From: Cyanosarcina radialis HA8281-LM2
GTDB lineage: Bacteria > Cyanobacteriota > Cyanobacteriia > Cyanobacteriales > CCAP-1448
Reading direction: 5' to 3'
Assembly: GCA_019359615.1 (NCBI GenBank)
Contig: JAHHHA010000016.1
Location: 62,001 to 126,000 of the forward strand
Length of the DNA: 64,000 nucleotides
The translations under genes were made by a program, and so were the position numbers. Positions 1-8,448 of this stretch are shown in pieces (the stretch's first letter is position 1; every line of letters starts with the position of its first letter). The notes under the pieces were generated by a model. That model had not been told where the DNA came from. It ran no database searches and saw nothing but the letters and a program-made list of their open reading frames with translations.

Positions 1-23
1 TTTAGCAAATAGCGAGGGATATC

Positions 24-827
24 TTAACTCTCGACGAATTCGGGAGCTAAAAAATTTTGCTGCTGCATAATTTGGTAGAGATTGACATCGGCTTCTAACA
101 GGCAAGCATGACCGCTATCGGGCAAAATTACCACTCGAGCCTGGGGCAACCGACGGACTAAGTTTTGGGCTTCCTCGACTGAAGGCAACAAGCGATCGCT
201 ACCGCTGGCCACAATTAGTATTGGTTGAGTCAGACGTTTTAAATCCAAATCGTCGAGATTAAACCCAGAGAGCAACGACAGCCGCCAAACAGACGTAGCT
301 TGGGGAACAGATTGGGTTGCCTTTAGTAAGCTTTGGCGATCGCCTGGTGCTATCCGTTCGAGATTGGCCAAACAAGCCAACAGCAAAGATGACGACATTT
401 GGTAGAGGAAGTGAGGGAAGTAGCGAATAACCTGTCCTCCCCAAGCCATCCAATAGCGCCGCTGGAAGGCAGAAGCGGTATTGATTAACAATATCTGAGT
501 AAATAAGTGCGGCGAATGAGTTGCCACTCGGAGAGCCAAGCAAGCACCAAAGGACTCGCCACAAAGATAAACCGGACGAGCTTTTGGTGTTTTATCTATT
601 TCTGTTTGAATCAGTTGCACTACCCGTTCGGTTAGCACCTCCCAAGAACTGAGGTCGTCTCTAGGAATAGCCAAGCAGCGCACGTCAAATGCTTTTTCTA
701 ATCCGGCGGTTTGAACCCGTAATAGCTCTCCCGTGCCATCCATTCCTGGCAAAAATATAAATAGCGGGTAGGTAGGTTGAAGTTTGGTCGGAGTTAAAAA
801 GCAAGGATGACTTTTAATTTTAGACAC
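24..827 (-). CDS. alpha/beta hydrolase, phytyl ester synthase N-half-like
   Basis: This is a 267-residue alpha/beta hydrolase. The nucleophile elbow GESFG is at about residues 90-94 (Ser92), a GSD acid motif is near residue 210 and the GHA histidine is near 241, giving a complete Ser-Asp-His triad. The FLPGMDGTGELL start resembles the hydrolase half of plant phytyl ester synthases (PES1/2) and their cyanobacterial relatives, which move acyl groups to phytol or diacylglycerol. There is no signal peptide. The gene upstream on the same strand (1003-1725) is an acyltransferase, the other half of that fusion. The hydrolase family is certain from the motifs; the phytol-ester role is inferred from similarity and context. 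Confidence 0.8.
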   Translation of the reverse strand: MSKIKSHPCFLTPTKLQPTYPLFIFLPGMDGTGELLRVQTAGLEKAFDVRCLAIPRDDLSSWEVLTERVVQLIQTEIDKTPKARPVYLCGESFGACLALRVATHSPHLFTQILLINTASAFQRRYWMAWGGQVIRYFPHFLYQMSSSLLLACLANLERIAPGDRQSLLKATQSVPQATSVWRLSLLSGFNLDDLDLKRLTQPILIVASGSDRLLPSVEEAQNLVRRLPQARVVILPDSGHACLLEADVNLYQIMQQQNFLAPEFVES

Positions 828-840
828 GAGCGAAGAAGAA

Positions 841-1002
841 TATAGGAGTTCAGGAGTTCAGGAGTTCAGAATAGTGCAATAAACGTAGGTTGGGTTGAGC
901 GCCAGCGAAACCCAACATGGCTTTCGCGTAACGCTAATTTGTTAATTTCATATTTACCGTAACCCACCAAAGATTGGATTTGTCCCAACCTACACGGGGT
1001 AT
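841..1002. repeat. dispersed repeats: GAGTTCAGG units and a TIR-bounded element
   Basis: The spacer between the hydrolase and acyltransferase genes starts with three GGAGTTCA-type units (845-869). A roughly 109-bp element follows, bounded by inverted ends GTAGGTTGGG (885-894) and CCCAACCTAC (984-993). Its left end is also a small hairpin (TTGGGTT...AACCCAA), whose relatives occur at 20601, 37941, 47790 and 52810. Confidence 0.7.
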
Positions 1003-1725
1003 TCAATTGGCGATCTTCAGAAGGCTAGTAATTTCACTTTGGCAGTAATCGGTCAAGTTATCCACAACTATTTTGGCAGACTTGCCCCGGTATTGCTGGC
1101 GATCGCGCTCGGTAATCCGATAAGGACGACCGATGAGGACGCTTGCTTGATGATAAACTACCAGCGGATGAAACCCCGGCCGATCGAACAAAGGCTCTGA
1201 AGGGTCGAACCAATGAAATACTTGCAACGGGAGCGAGTAGTGAACTGTTTCCTCGCTTACTGAAATCGCGACAGGCAGAATATCTAATTCGGGAACGGGC
1301 GATCGCAAGGCTAAGTGAGCAAACCCTCGCTGGAACTGCCACATTCGATCTGGGGGTGTTACCTCGACGATCGCTTTTCCACCCTCTGGAAAGATGCCGA
1401 CTACTTGTTGAGATTGCAGCAACTGGCCTGCTTGCTGCAAAAAGCCCTGCTGTCTGCTGTTGGTAGGATCTAGCGGCACGCAGCCGAACTGTTGCACCAA
1501 CTCTCGCAAAATCGGTACTTGCTTCATATAGTGATGGCAAGCAAATCGAATGGAACGATTCAGCGCCGTCATCAGCAGCGGGGCATCTAAAAAACTACGA
1601 TGATTGCTCACCACCAAAACTGGGCGTTCTGGAGGAGGAATGCGATCGGCGTGGTAAAGAGATTGGCGCGTCCCCAAACTCAAAAGCATCAAACGAGAAA
1701 GTAGCAAAGGATCGTTGACAAACAT
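1003..1725 (-). CDS. lysophospholipid/glycerol acyltransferase (PlsC-like)
   Basis: This 240-residue protein belongs to the PlsC/LPLAT family, which transfers acyl chains to glycerol-phosphate or related alcohols at the membrane. The catalytic H-x4-D box is NHRSFLDAP (His42, Asp47). A phosphate-binding-type FPEGG motif lies near residue 113, in place of the commoner FPEGT. The N-terminus is hydrophobic but has no clear signal peptide. It is upstream of the hydrolase at 24-827 on the same strand, with a repeat-filled 175-nt gap. In plant phytyl ester synthases a hydrolase and an LPLAT domain are fused, so the pair may work together. The substrate cannot be told from sequence. Confidence 0.85.
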   Translation of the reverse strand: MFVNDPLLLSRLMLLSLGTRQSLYHADRIPPPERPVLVVSNHRSFLDAPLLMTALNRSIRFACHHYMKQVPILRELVQQFGCVPLDPTNSRQQGFLQQAGQLLQSQQVVGIFPEGGKAIVEVTPPDRMWQFQRGFAHLALRSPVPELDILPVAISVSEETVHYSLPLQVFHWFDPSEPLFDRPGFHPLVVYHQASVLIGRPYRITERDRQQYRGKSAKIVVDNLTDYCQSEITSLLKIAN

Positions 1726-1969
1726 AAAAGTGTAAAGTGCGAAGGGCAGAATGAAAGAAAAAACAACAGATCCAAATATAGAAACGCTCTTATCTCGTGT
1801 TTTACTGCTCAGTCAAGTGTCTCACGATATTTCTCGGATCGCTAGCGTGTAGCTCACCTCCTAAAATATTTGTAGCCCGATATTATCGTTGCCTAGCAAA
1901 ACCAGACTTCTTTCCCAGGGATGAAGCGATCGATATAAGTAGGCAGGTTTTGTCAATTGTTTTGGTCGA

Positions 1970-2542
1970 TTATGCGATCGCCAGCACGCAGAAACCCCGC
2001 TCCCTCTCCACCAAACGTGCGTCTCTAAAACCCGCTGCCGTCACCATCTCGGTCAATCCAGCACTCGTCTGTCCCGATTGGGGAGTAAACCCAAGGGCAA
2101 TCTGGCCGCCGACTTCGATTACCCGTTGCATTTCCCGCAGTCCAGCCATTGCATTTGACCAAACTTGCAGGGAGTTAATCGCCAAGGCTTTATCGAAGGT
2201 GTCATCGGCAAACGGTAGGGCTTCAACCGAGCCATACTGAAGTTGGACTAAGCCAGTTTCGATCGCTTTAGCATTCCGCGCACTGGCTTGTTCGACCATT
2301 TCCTGAGAATAATCTACGCCCGCTATGCGTCCGGTTGACACCATCGTCGCCAGCATCTCAATGCCCACTCCGGGACCGAATCCAACTTCTAGCACTCGGT
2401 CATCCGGTTGAACTTCGAGGAGATCGATCGCCCATCGAGTAAAATCGCGTTTCGTGCGGGCTAAAATGAAACCTCCCAATCGACCCAGTAACCCTTTGGG
2501 CCGTCCAAACATTTGCATTAGGAGACTGTCTGCAATCGTCAT
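1970..2542 (-). CDS. class I SAM-dependent methyltransferase
   Basis: This is a 190-residue soluble protein with a Rossmann-type SAM site: motif I VLEVGFGPGVG at residues 50-60, an acidic GVDYS strand end after it, and a post-motif region ALPFADDTFD typical of UbiE-like (Methyltransf_11) enzymes. The N-terminal 40 residues (MFGRPKGLLGRLGG) occur in small cyanobacterial and actinobacterial methyltransferases of unknown substrate. It lies between the acyltransferase and the saccharopine-dehydrogenase-like gene, all on the minus strand, with gaps too wide to be sure of an operon. The 244 nt between 1726 and 1969 show no gene that I recognise. Confidence 0.85.
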   Translation of the reverse strand: MTIADSLLMQMFGRPKGLLGRLGGFILARTKRDFTRWAIDLLEVQPDDRVLEVGFGPGVGIEMLATMVSTGRIAGVDYSQEMVEQASARNAKAIETGLVQLQYGSVEALPFADDTFDKALAINSLQVWSNAMAGLREMQRVIEVGGQIALGFTPQSGQTSAGLTEMVTAAGFRDARLVERERGFCVLAIA

Positions 2543-2618
2543 AACATTTTCATTCGAGCGCCAGACACGTTACTGGGTTGAAAAATGTGCTGTGGCACGT
2601 CTCTAATCGATCGCCTTT

Positions 2619-3725
2619 TTATTGATAAATCATTTGTCCGGGGATTTGTAGCTGGCGCTGTTGCATTACTCGATCGAACAATTCCGTCGAAAGCACTTGC
2701 TCGACCGACCAGACTCCCGATCGATGCAACTTGCCCTCTAACATTAGTTGGGCAATACTGCCAGTGCCGCAGCCAGTGGCGACGGCGGCGCTTTCATGGA
2801 AAAAAGTCGATCGATAACAAGCAGGCTGTCCGTCCTTTTGACCGCAGACTTCAGAGCGCACGGCCACCCCTTGACCGCTAAAGCGATCGGTAACTTGAGT
2901 CATCTGATGGCTGACTCGCGCTAGAAATTCCACGGTCGCTGGACTTTTTAACATGGGTGGGGGAAAAAATCGAGCCGCTATCCAGGTGAGATGGTTGTAA
3001 AAATCTGGCACGATCCCGAATTTGGTAATCACTTGTTTGACTGGAAACGCTGCTGCTAGCGTAAAAGCTTCGGGCATATCGTACCAATAAACCTGCGCTC
3101 GCCCGTAAGGAGGCGGAAATTCTATGGTTTCTCTTTCGGTGTAAGGCTTAACCTCTTGCCAGCGGCCGTCCAGCCACGCTTCAAAGGGTCTTTGCAAGCC
3201 GATAAACGTGGTTCGCATCACCGTTACCCCCGCTCCTCCCGATCCCGCCACGACGTAGCTGAGATGGATCGAATCGGGGCGATCGAGTTTTTCGACTCCC
3301 TGACGCACCATGCTGTTAGAAATTCCGGGAAATACGCCCGTGTTAATTATTGCTGTGATGCCAGCAGCTTCGGCAGCGGGGCGCAAAGCTAAGGCTCTGA
3401 TGGTAAAACTGCGTTCGTCGCTGACATCGAGGTAATTTACTTGGCGATCGATGCAGGCTTGCAGCACGTCCATTTTCCGGTGGTAGAAAGGACCAGCGGT
3501 ATCGATCGCTAAATCGGCCTCTGCCACCGCTTGCTGAATTTGCTCTGGGTGATTGAAATCGACAACTCTAAACTTCACTCTCGATCCCAAATGGGCGAGC
3601 GCCGCCTCTCCCCTACTGACATTGCGGCCAGCGATCGCCACATCGGCTTGAGTATAATTCAGTACGTCTCGTGCGATGCTGCTGCCTATCCTCCCACTGC
3701 CGCCAATAATCAAAACTAGAGCCAT
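2619..3725 (-). CDS. saccharopine dehydrogenase-like NAD(P)-binding protein
   Basis: This 368-residue protein starts with a Rossmann fold, IIGGSGRIGSSIA, and has the AGRN and DTAGPFYHR segments of the saccharopine-dehydrogenase/Sacchrp_dh_NADP family. The start is placed at the ATG at 3725, which has AAAGGTGG just upstream; an upstream in-frame codon at 3767 lacks such a site. It follows crtO on the same strand after a hairpin-containing gap and could be co-transcribed with it. Many members of this family are annotated as lysine-pathway enzymes without proof, and the substrate here is unknown. The carotenoid neighbour suggests, but does not show, a redox step on a lipid. Confidence 0.8.
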   Translation of the reverse strand: MALVLIIGGSGRIGSSIARDVLNYTQADVAIAGRNVSRGEAALAHLGSRVKFRVVDFNHPEQIQQAVAEADLAIDTAGPFYHRKMDVLQACIDRQVNYLDVSDERSFTIRALALRPAAEAAGITAIINTGVFPGISNSMVRQGVEKLDRPDSIHLSYVVAGSGGAGVTVMRTTFIGLQRPFEAWLDGRWQEVKPYTERETIEFPPPYGRAQVYWYDMPEAFTLAAAFPVKQVITKFGIVPDFYNHLTWIAARFFPPPMLKSPATVEFLARVSHQMTQVTDRFSGQGVAVRSEVCGQKDGQPACYRSTFFHESAAVATGCGTGSIAQLMLEGKLHRSGVWSVEQVLSTELFDRVMQQRQLQIPGQMIYQ

Positions 3726-3767
3726 GTTGCCACCTTTTTCATCGCCATTCTCAATCGATCGCTCCAC

Positions 3768-3792
3768 TGGGACAGCCCAGAGGGCTATCCCA
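3768..3792. repeat. intergenic hairpin between crtO and the downstream gene
   Basis: TGGGACAGCCC and GGGCTATCCCA pair around AGAG with one mismatch. On the minus strand no T-run follows, so it is not a classical Rho-independent terminator. It may affect message stability or partial read-through. Confidence 0.5.
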
Positions 3793-3806
3793 CAAGTCTA
3801 TAGAAA

Positions 3807-5498
3807 TCATATTCCCAGCACGCTTTTGGTCATTGATTTGAGGGATTTGCTAGCGCCTGCTACTGCCTGATTTAGGGGTTGCTGACCTTGCAAGAAAACT
3901 CTAGCGCAGTTTCGACCGGGCATTCCCGATATCGAACCGCCGGGATGAGTACCCGCTCCGGTCAAGAATAGTCCTTCAATGGGCGTGTGATAGTTAGCTA
4001 GCTCTGGCAAGGGACGGAAAAACACCATTTGTTCGAGGGTCATATCGATATGGTAATAGTTGCCCTTATAAGCTCCCAATCGCTCTCCCAGTTCTGCCGG
4101 ACTTTCTACCGCTCGATCGATTATGGCCGATTTGAGGTTGGGGGCATATTCTGCCAGTTTATCTAAAACGCGATCGGCTACTTTATTTTTCAAATCGTCC
4201 GTCCAACCCGTACCGTGCAACCCCGTACCTTCTTTCCCAGCAATTTGATAGGGGGCAAAGAACTCGATCCAAAGGGTATGCTGGCCTGGTGGGGCCATGG
4301 AAGGATCGAGCATTGTCGGCATGACCACATACATCGAAGGATCGGAGTCGGGAATATTGCCGATAGATGGCTCGGAATGAGCGATTTCTACCTGCCTCAT
4401 CGTGTCGGCAATCAACACCGAACCGATGAGGTATTCGTCTTGGTGTTGGTAGCGATCGAATCGCAACGGTTCGGAGAGAGCGCAGTCGATTTTCAAGATG
4501 GTTTCGTTATTGTTGACGATCCGCCGCTCCAGTCTTTCTCGTAAAGCGCCATCAGCATCATCGACATCGGCTGGCTCCATTAATTGCAAGAACAGGCGCT
4601 TGGCATCAATGTTAGAAATTACTCCTCGTTTGGCTCGATATTCGCTACCATCTGCGACTTGAACCCCAACTGCCCGGCCGTTGTCGATCAGAACTCTTTT
4701 AACAGATTGGTCGGTGAGAACAATACCGCCATGGGAGCGAACCAGATTTAGAAGTGCTTCTACTAACGCCCCAGTACCGCCTTTCGGTCTGGCCATACCG
4801 GGGTGATGGCGCATCGCCATCATCATCGCTCCGATTGCCAGATTCTTCTGTGAAGGAGGCGCTCCCAGTTCGGAAGCCAATCTGGCTAGAGGTGCTTTCA
4901 AAAATTCCGAGTCGAACTGCTCGTGGAGCATATCCTCAGCACTGGTGAGCATCGTTCTGATAAAATCCAGCGTCTTCTGAGGTGCGCCTAGCAATGAAAA
5001 GAGGTCTTTAATCTTTTTGATGTCGTAGTTGCCCAAGATGTCGATTACCGACTTAGGTGGGGCGTTGAAAATGGGAATCGCCATGCTGATGAACTGCTGC
5101 CAGTAGCGAGCAAATTCGCCATAGCGCTCGGCATCTTTTTGGTGAAATTTGGCAATTTCGGCACAAGTTTTTTCGATCGATTTGTGAGCTAAAAAGTATT
5201 TGCCATCTGGATGGGGGCAAAATACTATCGGATCGCAGAAGAGGTATTCGAGTCCGTATTTGTGGAGTTCTAACTCCTCGACTACCGGGCCTAGATGAAT
5301 GAACTCGTGATCGATCGCGCAACGATTGAATCGAAAACCCGGTGCTGTTTCTGGCATTAGCGTCTCGGTAGTTGCTGCTCCCCCAGGAACGGGTCGTTTT
5401 TCTAGCAGCAAGACGCTGTAGCCTGCTTTCAGGAGGTAAGCAGCGCAAGTCAGTCCGTTATGACCTGCGCCGATGATAATTACGTCGTAAGTTTCCAT
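3807..5498 (-). CDS. crtO: beta-carotene ketolase, CrtO type
   Basis: This 563-residue FAD enzyme resembles CrtO of Synechocystis, which adds keto groups to beta-carotene to form echinenone and canthaxanthin. The dinucleotide-binding motif is IIGAGHNGLTCAAYL at residues 8-22, followed by LLEKRPVPGGAA. The C-terminal signature GLFLTGAGTHPGGSISGMPG closes the FAD site, as in phytoene-desaturase-like enzymes. Length and end motifs fit CrtO better than CrtI or CrtD. It probably acts at the thylakoid or cytoplasmic membrane. The product is used in photoprotection, for example as the ligand of orange carotenoid protein; no OCP gene is in the window. Confidence 0.92.
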   Translation of the reverse strand: METYDVIIIGAGHNGLTCAAYLLKAGYSVLLLEKRPVPGGAATTETLMPETAPGFRFNRCAIDHEFIHLGPVVEELELHKYGLEYLFCDPIVFCPHPDGKYFLAHKSIEKTCAEIAKFHQKDAERYGEFARYWQQFISMAIPIFNAPPKSVIDILGNYDIKKIKDLFSLLGAPQKTLDFIRTMLTSAEDMLHEQFDSEFLKAPLARLASELGAPPSQKNLAIGAMMMAMRHHPGMARPKGGTGALVEALLNLVRSHGGIVLTDQSVKRVLIDNGRAVGVQVADGSEYRAKRGVISNIDAKRLFLQLMEPADVDDADGALRERLERRIVNNNETILKIDCALSEPLRFDRYQHQDEYLIGSVLIADTMRQVEIAHSEPSIGNIPDSDPSMYVVMPTMLDPSMAPPGQHTLWIEFFAPYQIAGKEGTGLHGTGWTDDLKNKVADRVLDKLAEYAPNLKSAIIDRAVESPAELGERLGAYKGNYYHIDMTLEQMVFFRPLPELANYHTPIEGLFLTGAGTHPGGSISGMPGRNCARVFLQGQQPLNQAVAGASKSLKSMTKSVLGI

Positions 5499-5874
5499 GT
5501 CTAATGTGGCAACGGGTTTAATTTTTTCGTTCGGGTTATCGGTGAGGCTGGGCGGGTTTGATTTGAAAGTTAATTGTGCGTTCCGCCACTGGTTGGCTAA
5601 ACTCGCCGACCATTGAGTTAAAGCTGTCGCTGTACCATGAACTTCAGCTACAACCGCCAGGGGTTCAAAACCCCTGGCTAATAGCGCAAGTCCATTGAAA
5701 TGGACTAAGGAACTAAATTACGCAGAGATTGGCGAGTCCTCTTTAGAGGACTTTCTCTTTGAGACAGGGGTTGAAAACCCCTGCCGGATCGTGCTTTTGA
5801 CTGTTAACTTGACACAAATGCTCTACAATCTGCTCCTACAAATTTTTGTTATCCAACGAACGATCGACCTTGCC
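5499..5874. repeat. gene-free region with nested hairpin repeats
   Basis: No convincing gene is present. The stretch holds two forms of one repeat: CGCCAGGGGTT...AACCCCTGGC (5655-5679) and CAGGGGTT...AACCCCTG (5765-5783). Smaller hairpins GTCCATT/AATGGAC and AGTCCTC/GAGGACT lie between them. A related copy, with the same TCTTTAGAGGACTTT segment, is at 46163-46211 inside the DUF2330 array. Confidence 0.65.
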
Positions 5875-6396
5875 TTAAGGTGAATTGCGATCGCTGCTAC
5901 CAACTACAGCAATTTTGTGGCGGTAAACGAGTTCCCCTCCATACCAACCTGTAATTCCTAACAAGGCTGAAACCACCAGCGAAAGAGCTAAACCTGTAGG
6001 TAAAACGCTATCTATGGGATTGTTCCATCGCAGTGCTAAGTTGATTGCGGTAGCAATTAAAGCGGCCACATTACCGATTAAATGGAACCATCCGGCTTGA
6101 CGTTTCCGCACTCGCCCGATTTTAAAAAAATCCATCAGTCCAGTAATTGCTGCCAGAATTGCTGTTAGCAATCCCGCGCCAATTAGCCACACAGAAACTT
6201 CTGCCCAAAACGGATCTTTAGTCAGCCAAAAACCGATATCGGTTCCTAAAGCTGTGACGAGAAAAGTAATCGGAAAAGTTACCAACAATGGATGTAGAGG
6301 ATGACCAGCGATCGCAGCCGTACTGGGAATGCCGCTGTCCTGGTAATCTCGCTCGATATTTTCAATTAAAGGTTCGGTTCTAGATGTTTGAGCCAT
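5875..6396 (-). CDS. DUF2231 membrane protein
   Basis: This 173-residue protein has about four transmembrane helices. The family signature AGHPLHPLLVTFPI starts near residue 30, before the first helix, and GLMDFF ends the second hairpin, as usual for DUF2231. Function is unknown; relatives are predicted inner-membrane proteins, often in stress-related gene groups. The hydrophilic N-terminus (about 28 residues) is probably cytoplasmic. The start ATG has an upstream purine stretch TAGGAGTAAGAAA that can serve as ribosome binding site. Confidence 0.85.
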   Translation of the reverse strand: MAQTSRTEPLIENIERDYQDSGIPSTAAIAGHPLHPLLVTFPITFLVTALGTDIGFWLTKDPFWAEVSVWLIGAGLLTAILAAITGLMDFFKIGRVRKRQAGWFHLIGNVAALIATAINLALRWNNPIDSVLPTGLALSLVVSALLGITGWYGGELVYRHKIAVVGSSDRNSP

Positions 6397-6422
6397 TTTC
6401 TTACTCCTATAGTCGCTCTAAA

Positions 6423-6450
6423 GTAGAGATAAAAGATCTCGCGTCTCTAC
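6423..6450. repeat. GTAGAGA...AGATCTCGC...TCTCTAC palindromic repeat, copy 1
   Basis: Arms GTAGAGA and TCTCTAC surround an AGATCTCGC core. Related copies are at 7941-7968 (nearly perfect palindrome) and 31854-31882. Confidence 0.7.
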
Positions 6451-6502
6451 AACTTCTGAATTTCTCACACCACACTCGACGCTTACGAAACTTATTACGC
6501 CT

Positions 6503-7249
6503 TCACTTTTCTGATGGAAATTCTTCGATTAATGCGCTACCGACCATGGTTAACTTGCCTGCTTCGGCTTGAATTTTTTCCAGGCGAAGATCCATACCTT
6601 GTAGCTCAAAATTCTGCAAATTTAGCAGGTCGCGCATTTGTGCTAGCAACGGAGAGGTTAACTCTTGAGAATCTGCTTGAGATTCTGGAAATTCGATGTT
6701 TTCTAGCAAAACTTGTTGGCGATCGCTACTTACTTTTGGTACTGCTGTAAAAGCGACTTGTTTTAGTTCGCCAGTTTCCCGAACAAAAATTTCGGCGTTC
6801 AAAGATATTTTGCCATTCTCTGGAATATCGAAATCGACTTTCAAAAAGTTGATCGTTACAGGTTTGCCATCCACGGGAATTTTTAAACCTTGCATTTTTT
6901 GCCGAATGTAATCAGAATTAAAAGCCCGATCGATATCGGTAGCAGTTAATACGATTTCAGCGCTGGCTTCGGTGGGACGAGTTAATTCGATTTTGCCTAA
7001 AACCGCACTTAAGGGATTAATGGCCACGGCGTTAGTTTGCAGTTGAATTGCTTCCATCCGCAACTCTTGTTGCACGACAATTCCCTGACCCTCGATCGCT
7101 ACTGATTCTAGTTCGCCTTGGACTAGCTTCAAAGGATCGGTTCTTAAATCGACATTGAGGCTCTCGGCCTCGTCTACCTGGCTATTTAAAGCAACTTCGG
7201 CTATTTTGCTTAGGGTTTGCTCTCCTAAGTCACCCCGATCCTGACTCAT
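6503..7249 (-). CDS. DUF2993 (LmeA-like) lipid-binding-type protein
   Basis: This 248-residue protein matches DUF2993: the KIAEVALNSQVDEAESLNVDLRTDPLKLVQGE opening region (described here by its parts KIAEVALNSQ and DLRTDPLKL), a central VVQQELR stretch, and beta-rich repeats. In actinobacteria LmeA binds phosphatidylinositol and supports envelope glycolipid maturation; cyanobacterial copies are uncharacterised. No signal peptide is visible, so here it may be cytosolic or peripheral. The ATG at 7249 is chosen because AGGAG lies eight bases upstream; an earlier in-frame ATG at 7279 lacks a comparable site. Confidence 0.8.
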   Translation of the reverse strand: MSQDRGDLGEQTLSKIAEVALNSQVDEAESLNVDLRTDPLKLVQGELESVAIEGQGIVVQQELRMEAIQLQTNAVAINPLSAVLGKIELTRPTEASAEIVLTATDIDRAFNSDYIRQKMQGLKIPVDGKPVTINFLKVDFDIPENGKISLNAEIFVRETGELKQVAFTAVPKVSSDRQQVLLENIEFPESQADSQELTSPLLAQMRDLLNLQNFELQGMDLRLEKIQAEAGKLTMVGSALIEEFPSEK

Positions 7250-7495
7250 GCAGCGGTCTCCTATATGATTACCGGCCATACTCTAGGCTATTTTCCAGCA
7301 GCAATTTATCTACATTTCGATAGAGAAAACCGATCGATCTGGTAGATAAATTCGCCTCGGTTATAAGTTAGCGATCGCACCACAGACGGCAGATTAGTCG
7401 ATGAGGTTATCTCTGGGGTGGGATGGGAGATCTGGGTTTGTGTTTTTAGGATCGACAGCAGCAAGAAAAAACTTTTTGAGAACAAGCTGCGACTT

Positions 7496-7864
7496 ATGAA
7501 AACTAATGAAAGATTAGACCGCGCAAACGATCGCCTCGATCTCAAACAACCGATGCAGCCGGAAGAAGTCGATCCGCAACAAAAACAGCAGCAAAAAGAA
7601 GAATTGGCCAGCAAGGGAAGCTCTGCAACCGTTAATCCAGGCGATCGCATTGATGAGTCCAAAAGTTTAGCTGAAAAAGCCAAACAGGTAGCTGTAGATG
7701 CCCCCGATATCACGGGCGACCATATTACAGTGCCGACTTACTTTGTGGTCAATTATCCCAACGGTGAAACCAAAGCCTTACACCACGTCAGAGACGCACA
7801 AGAAATTTCTGATGTCATTCGCCAAGCCCGGATGGACGAGAACGGCAATCGGATTTGGTGGTAA
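7496..7864 (+). CDS. hydrophilic hypothetical protein
   Basis: I do not recognise this 122-residue protein. The first 60 residues are highly charged and Gln/Glu-rich (PEEVDPQQKQQQKEE) and probably disordered. The C-terminal half has a compact, conserved-looking block TYFVVNYPNGETKALHHVRD ending in GNRIWW. The frame stays open upstream to 7418, but that extension is not protein-like, so the ATG at 7496 is preferred. It sits among DUF2993, a GSP39-type SDR and ChaB, which suggests a stress setting. Confidence 0.6.
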   Translation: MKTNERLDRANDRLDLKQPMQPEEVDPQQKQQQKEELASKGSSATVNPGDRIDESKSLAEKAKQVAVDAPDITGDHITVPTYFVVNYPNGETKALHHVRDAQEISDVIRQARMDENGNRIWW

Positions 7865-7940
7865 TAAGTCCGAGAAGTTCAGAATACAGAAGTTCGGGAG
7901 TATGCGCCGAGCGCAGGCTGCGCCAACAGAATTTCAGAAG

Positions 7941-7968
7941 GTAGAGACGCGAGATCTCGCATCTCTAC
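7941..7968. repeat. GTAGAGACGCGAGATCTCGCATCTCTAC-type palindrome, copy 2
   Basis: Near-perfect 28-bp palindrome centred on GAGATCTC, with arms GTAGAGA and TCTCTAC. It lies downstream of the hydrophilic protein gene and is the most regular of three copies (others at 6423 and 31854). A GTTCAG-type repeat lies on either side. Confidence 0.75.
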
Positions 7969-7984
7969 AGGAGTTCAAGAAGTG

Positions 7985-8333
7985 ATACCAAATCCGGTTC
8001 TCATATCATCCTTTCAGCCCTCACCCTAAATCCCTCTCCCACGGGAGAGGGACGAAAGACTCTAACCGCCTGAATTGGTCATAGAGAATTGCTGGCGGCT
8101 GAACTGGGAACTGGTTCGACTCCGGCTCCCCTTCTCCCTGGGGAGAAGGGGCACCGGGGATATAGACGCTTTCTTCGGCTTCCCGTAGGGTGGGCAAACC
8201 ACGTCTAGCAAAGCTCTGAGGGACTTATGTATACACGGTAGCCTACGAGGAGAGGGAAAAGGAAGTTTCTGTTATCTGAGGGGAGCCGGAGGCTCCTTGA
8301 GAGAAAGATGGTTTTGGCAACCGGATTTGGTAT
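7985..8333. mobile_element. MITE-like element with 15-bp terminal inverted repeats
   Basis: The ends ATACCAAATCCGGTT (7985-7999) and AACCGGATTTGGTAT (8319-8333) are a perfect 15-bp inverted pair, 349 bp end to end. Inside are GC-rich hairpins (CTCTCCCACGGGAGAG at 8034-8049; CCCTTCTCC/GGAGAAGGG near 8129-8150; GGAGCC/GGCTCC near 8282) and no ORF. A shorter relative with the same ends is at 54903-55017. No transposase is present, so mobilisation would be in trans. Confidence 0.65.
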
Positions 8334-8339
8334 GAGAAG

Positions 8340-8420
8340 TGTGAAGTGTTGAGTGAAGAACGCTCCCCTGCTCCCCCTCTTGCTCCCTCTCCCGTGGGAG
8401 AGGGCTGGGGTGAGGGCAAG
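8340..8420. repeat. CCCTCTCCCGTGGGAGAGGG hairpin with GTGTTGAGTG repeat
   Basis: A perfect hairpin, CCCTCTCCC and GGGAGAGGG around GT (8385-8404), follows a GTGAAGTGTTGAGTG unit and precedes TGGGGTGAGGG. It lies just upstream of the SDR start. The reading frame of the SDR is open through it, but the protein-like sequence begins downstream. Confidence 0.65.
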
Positions 8421-8448
8421 TCTTAACCTTTTTCCCAGAAATACGACC

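Noticed and set aside
1797-2240. Plus-strand open frame overlapping the methyltransferase
   Set aside because: It is antisense to a clear methyltransferase and shows no domain or sensible composition.
3768-3792. Rho-independent terminator after crtO
   Set aside because: The stem has a mismatch and no T-run follows on the minus strand.
8353-8448. Longer N-terminus of the GSP39-type SDR
   Set aside because: The extension translates CCCTCTCCC repeat DNA. The family-like protein starts at the ATG at 8449.
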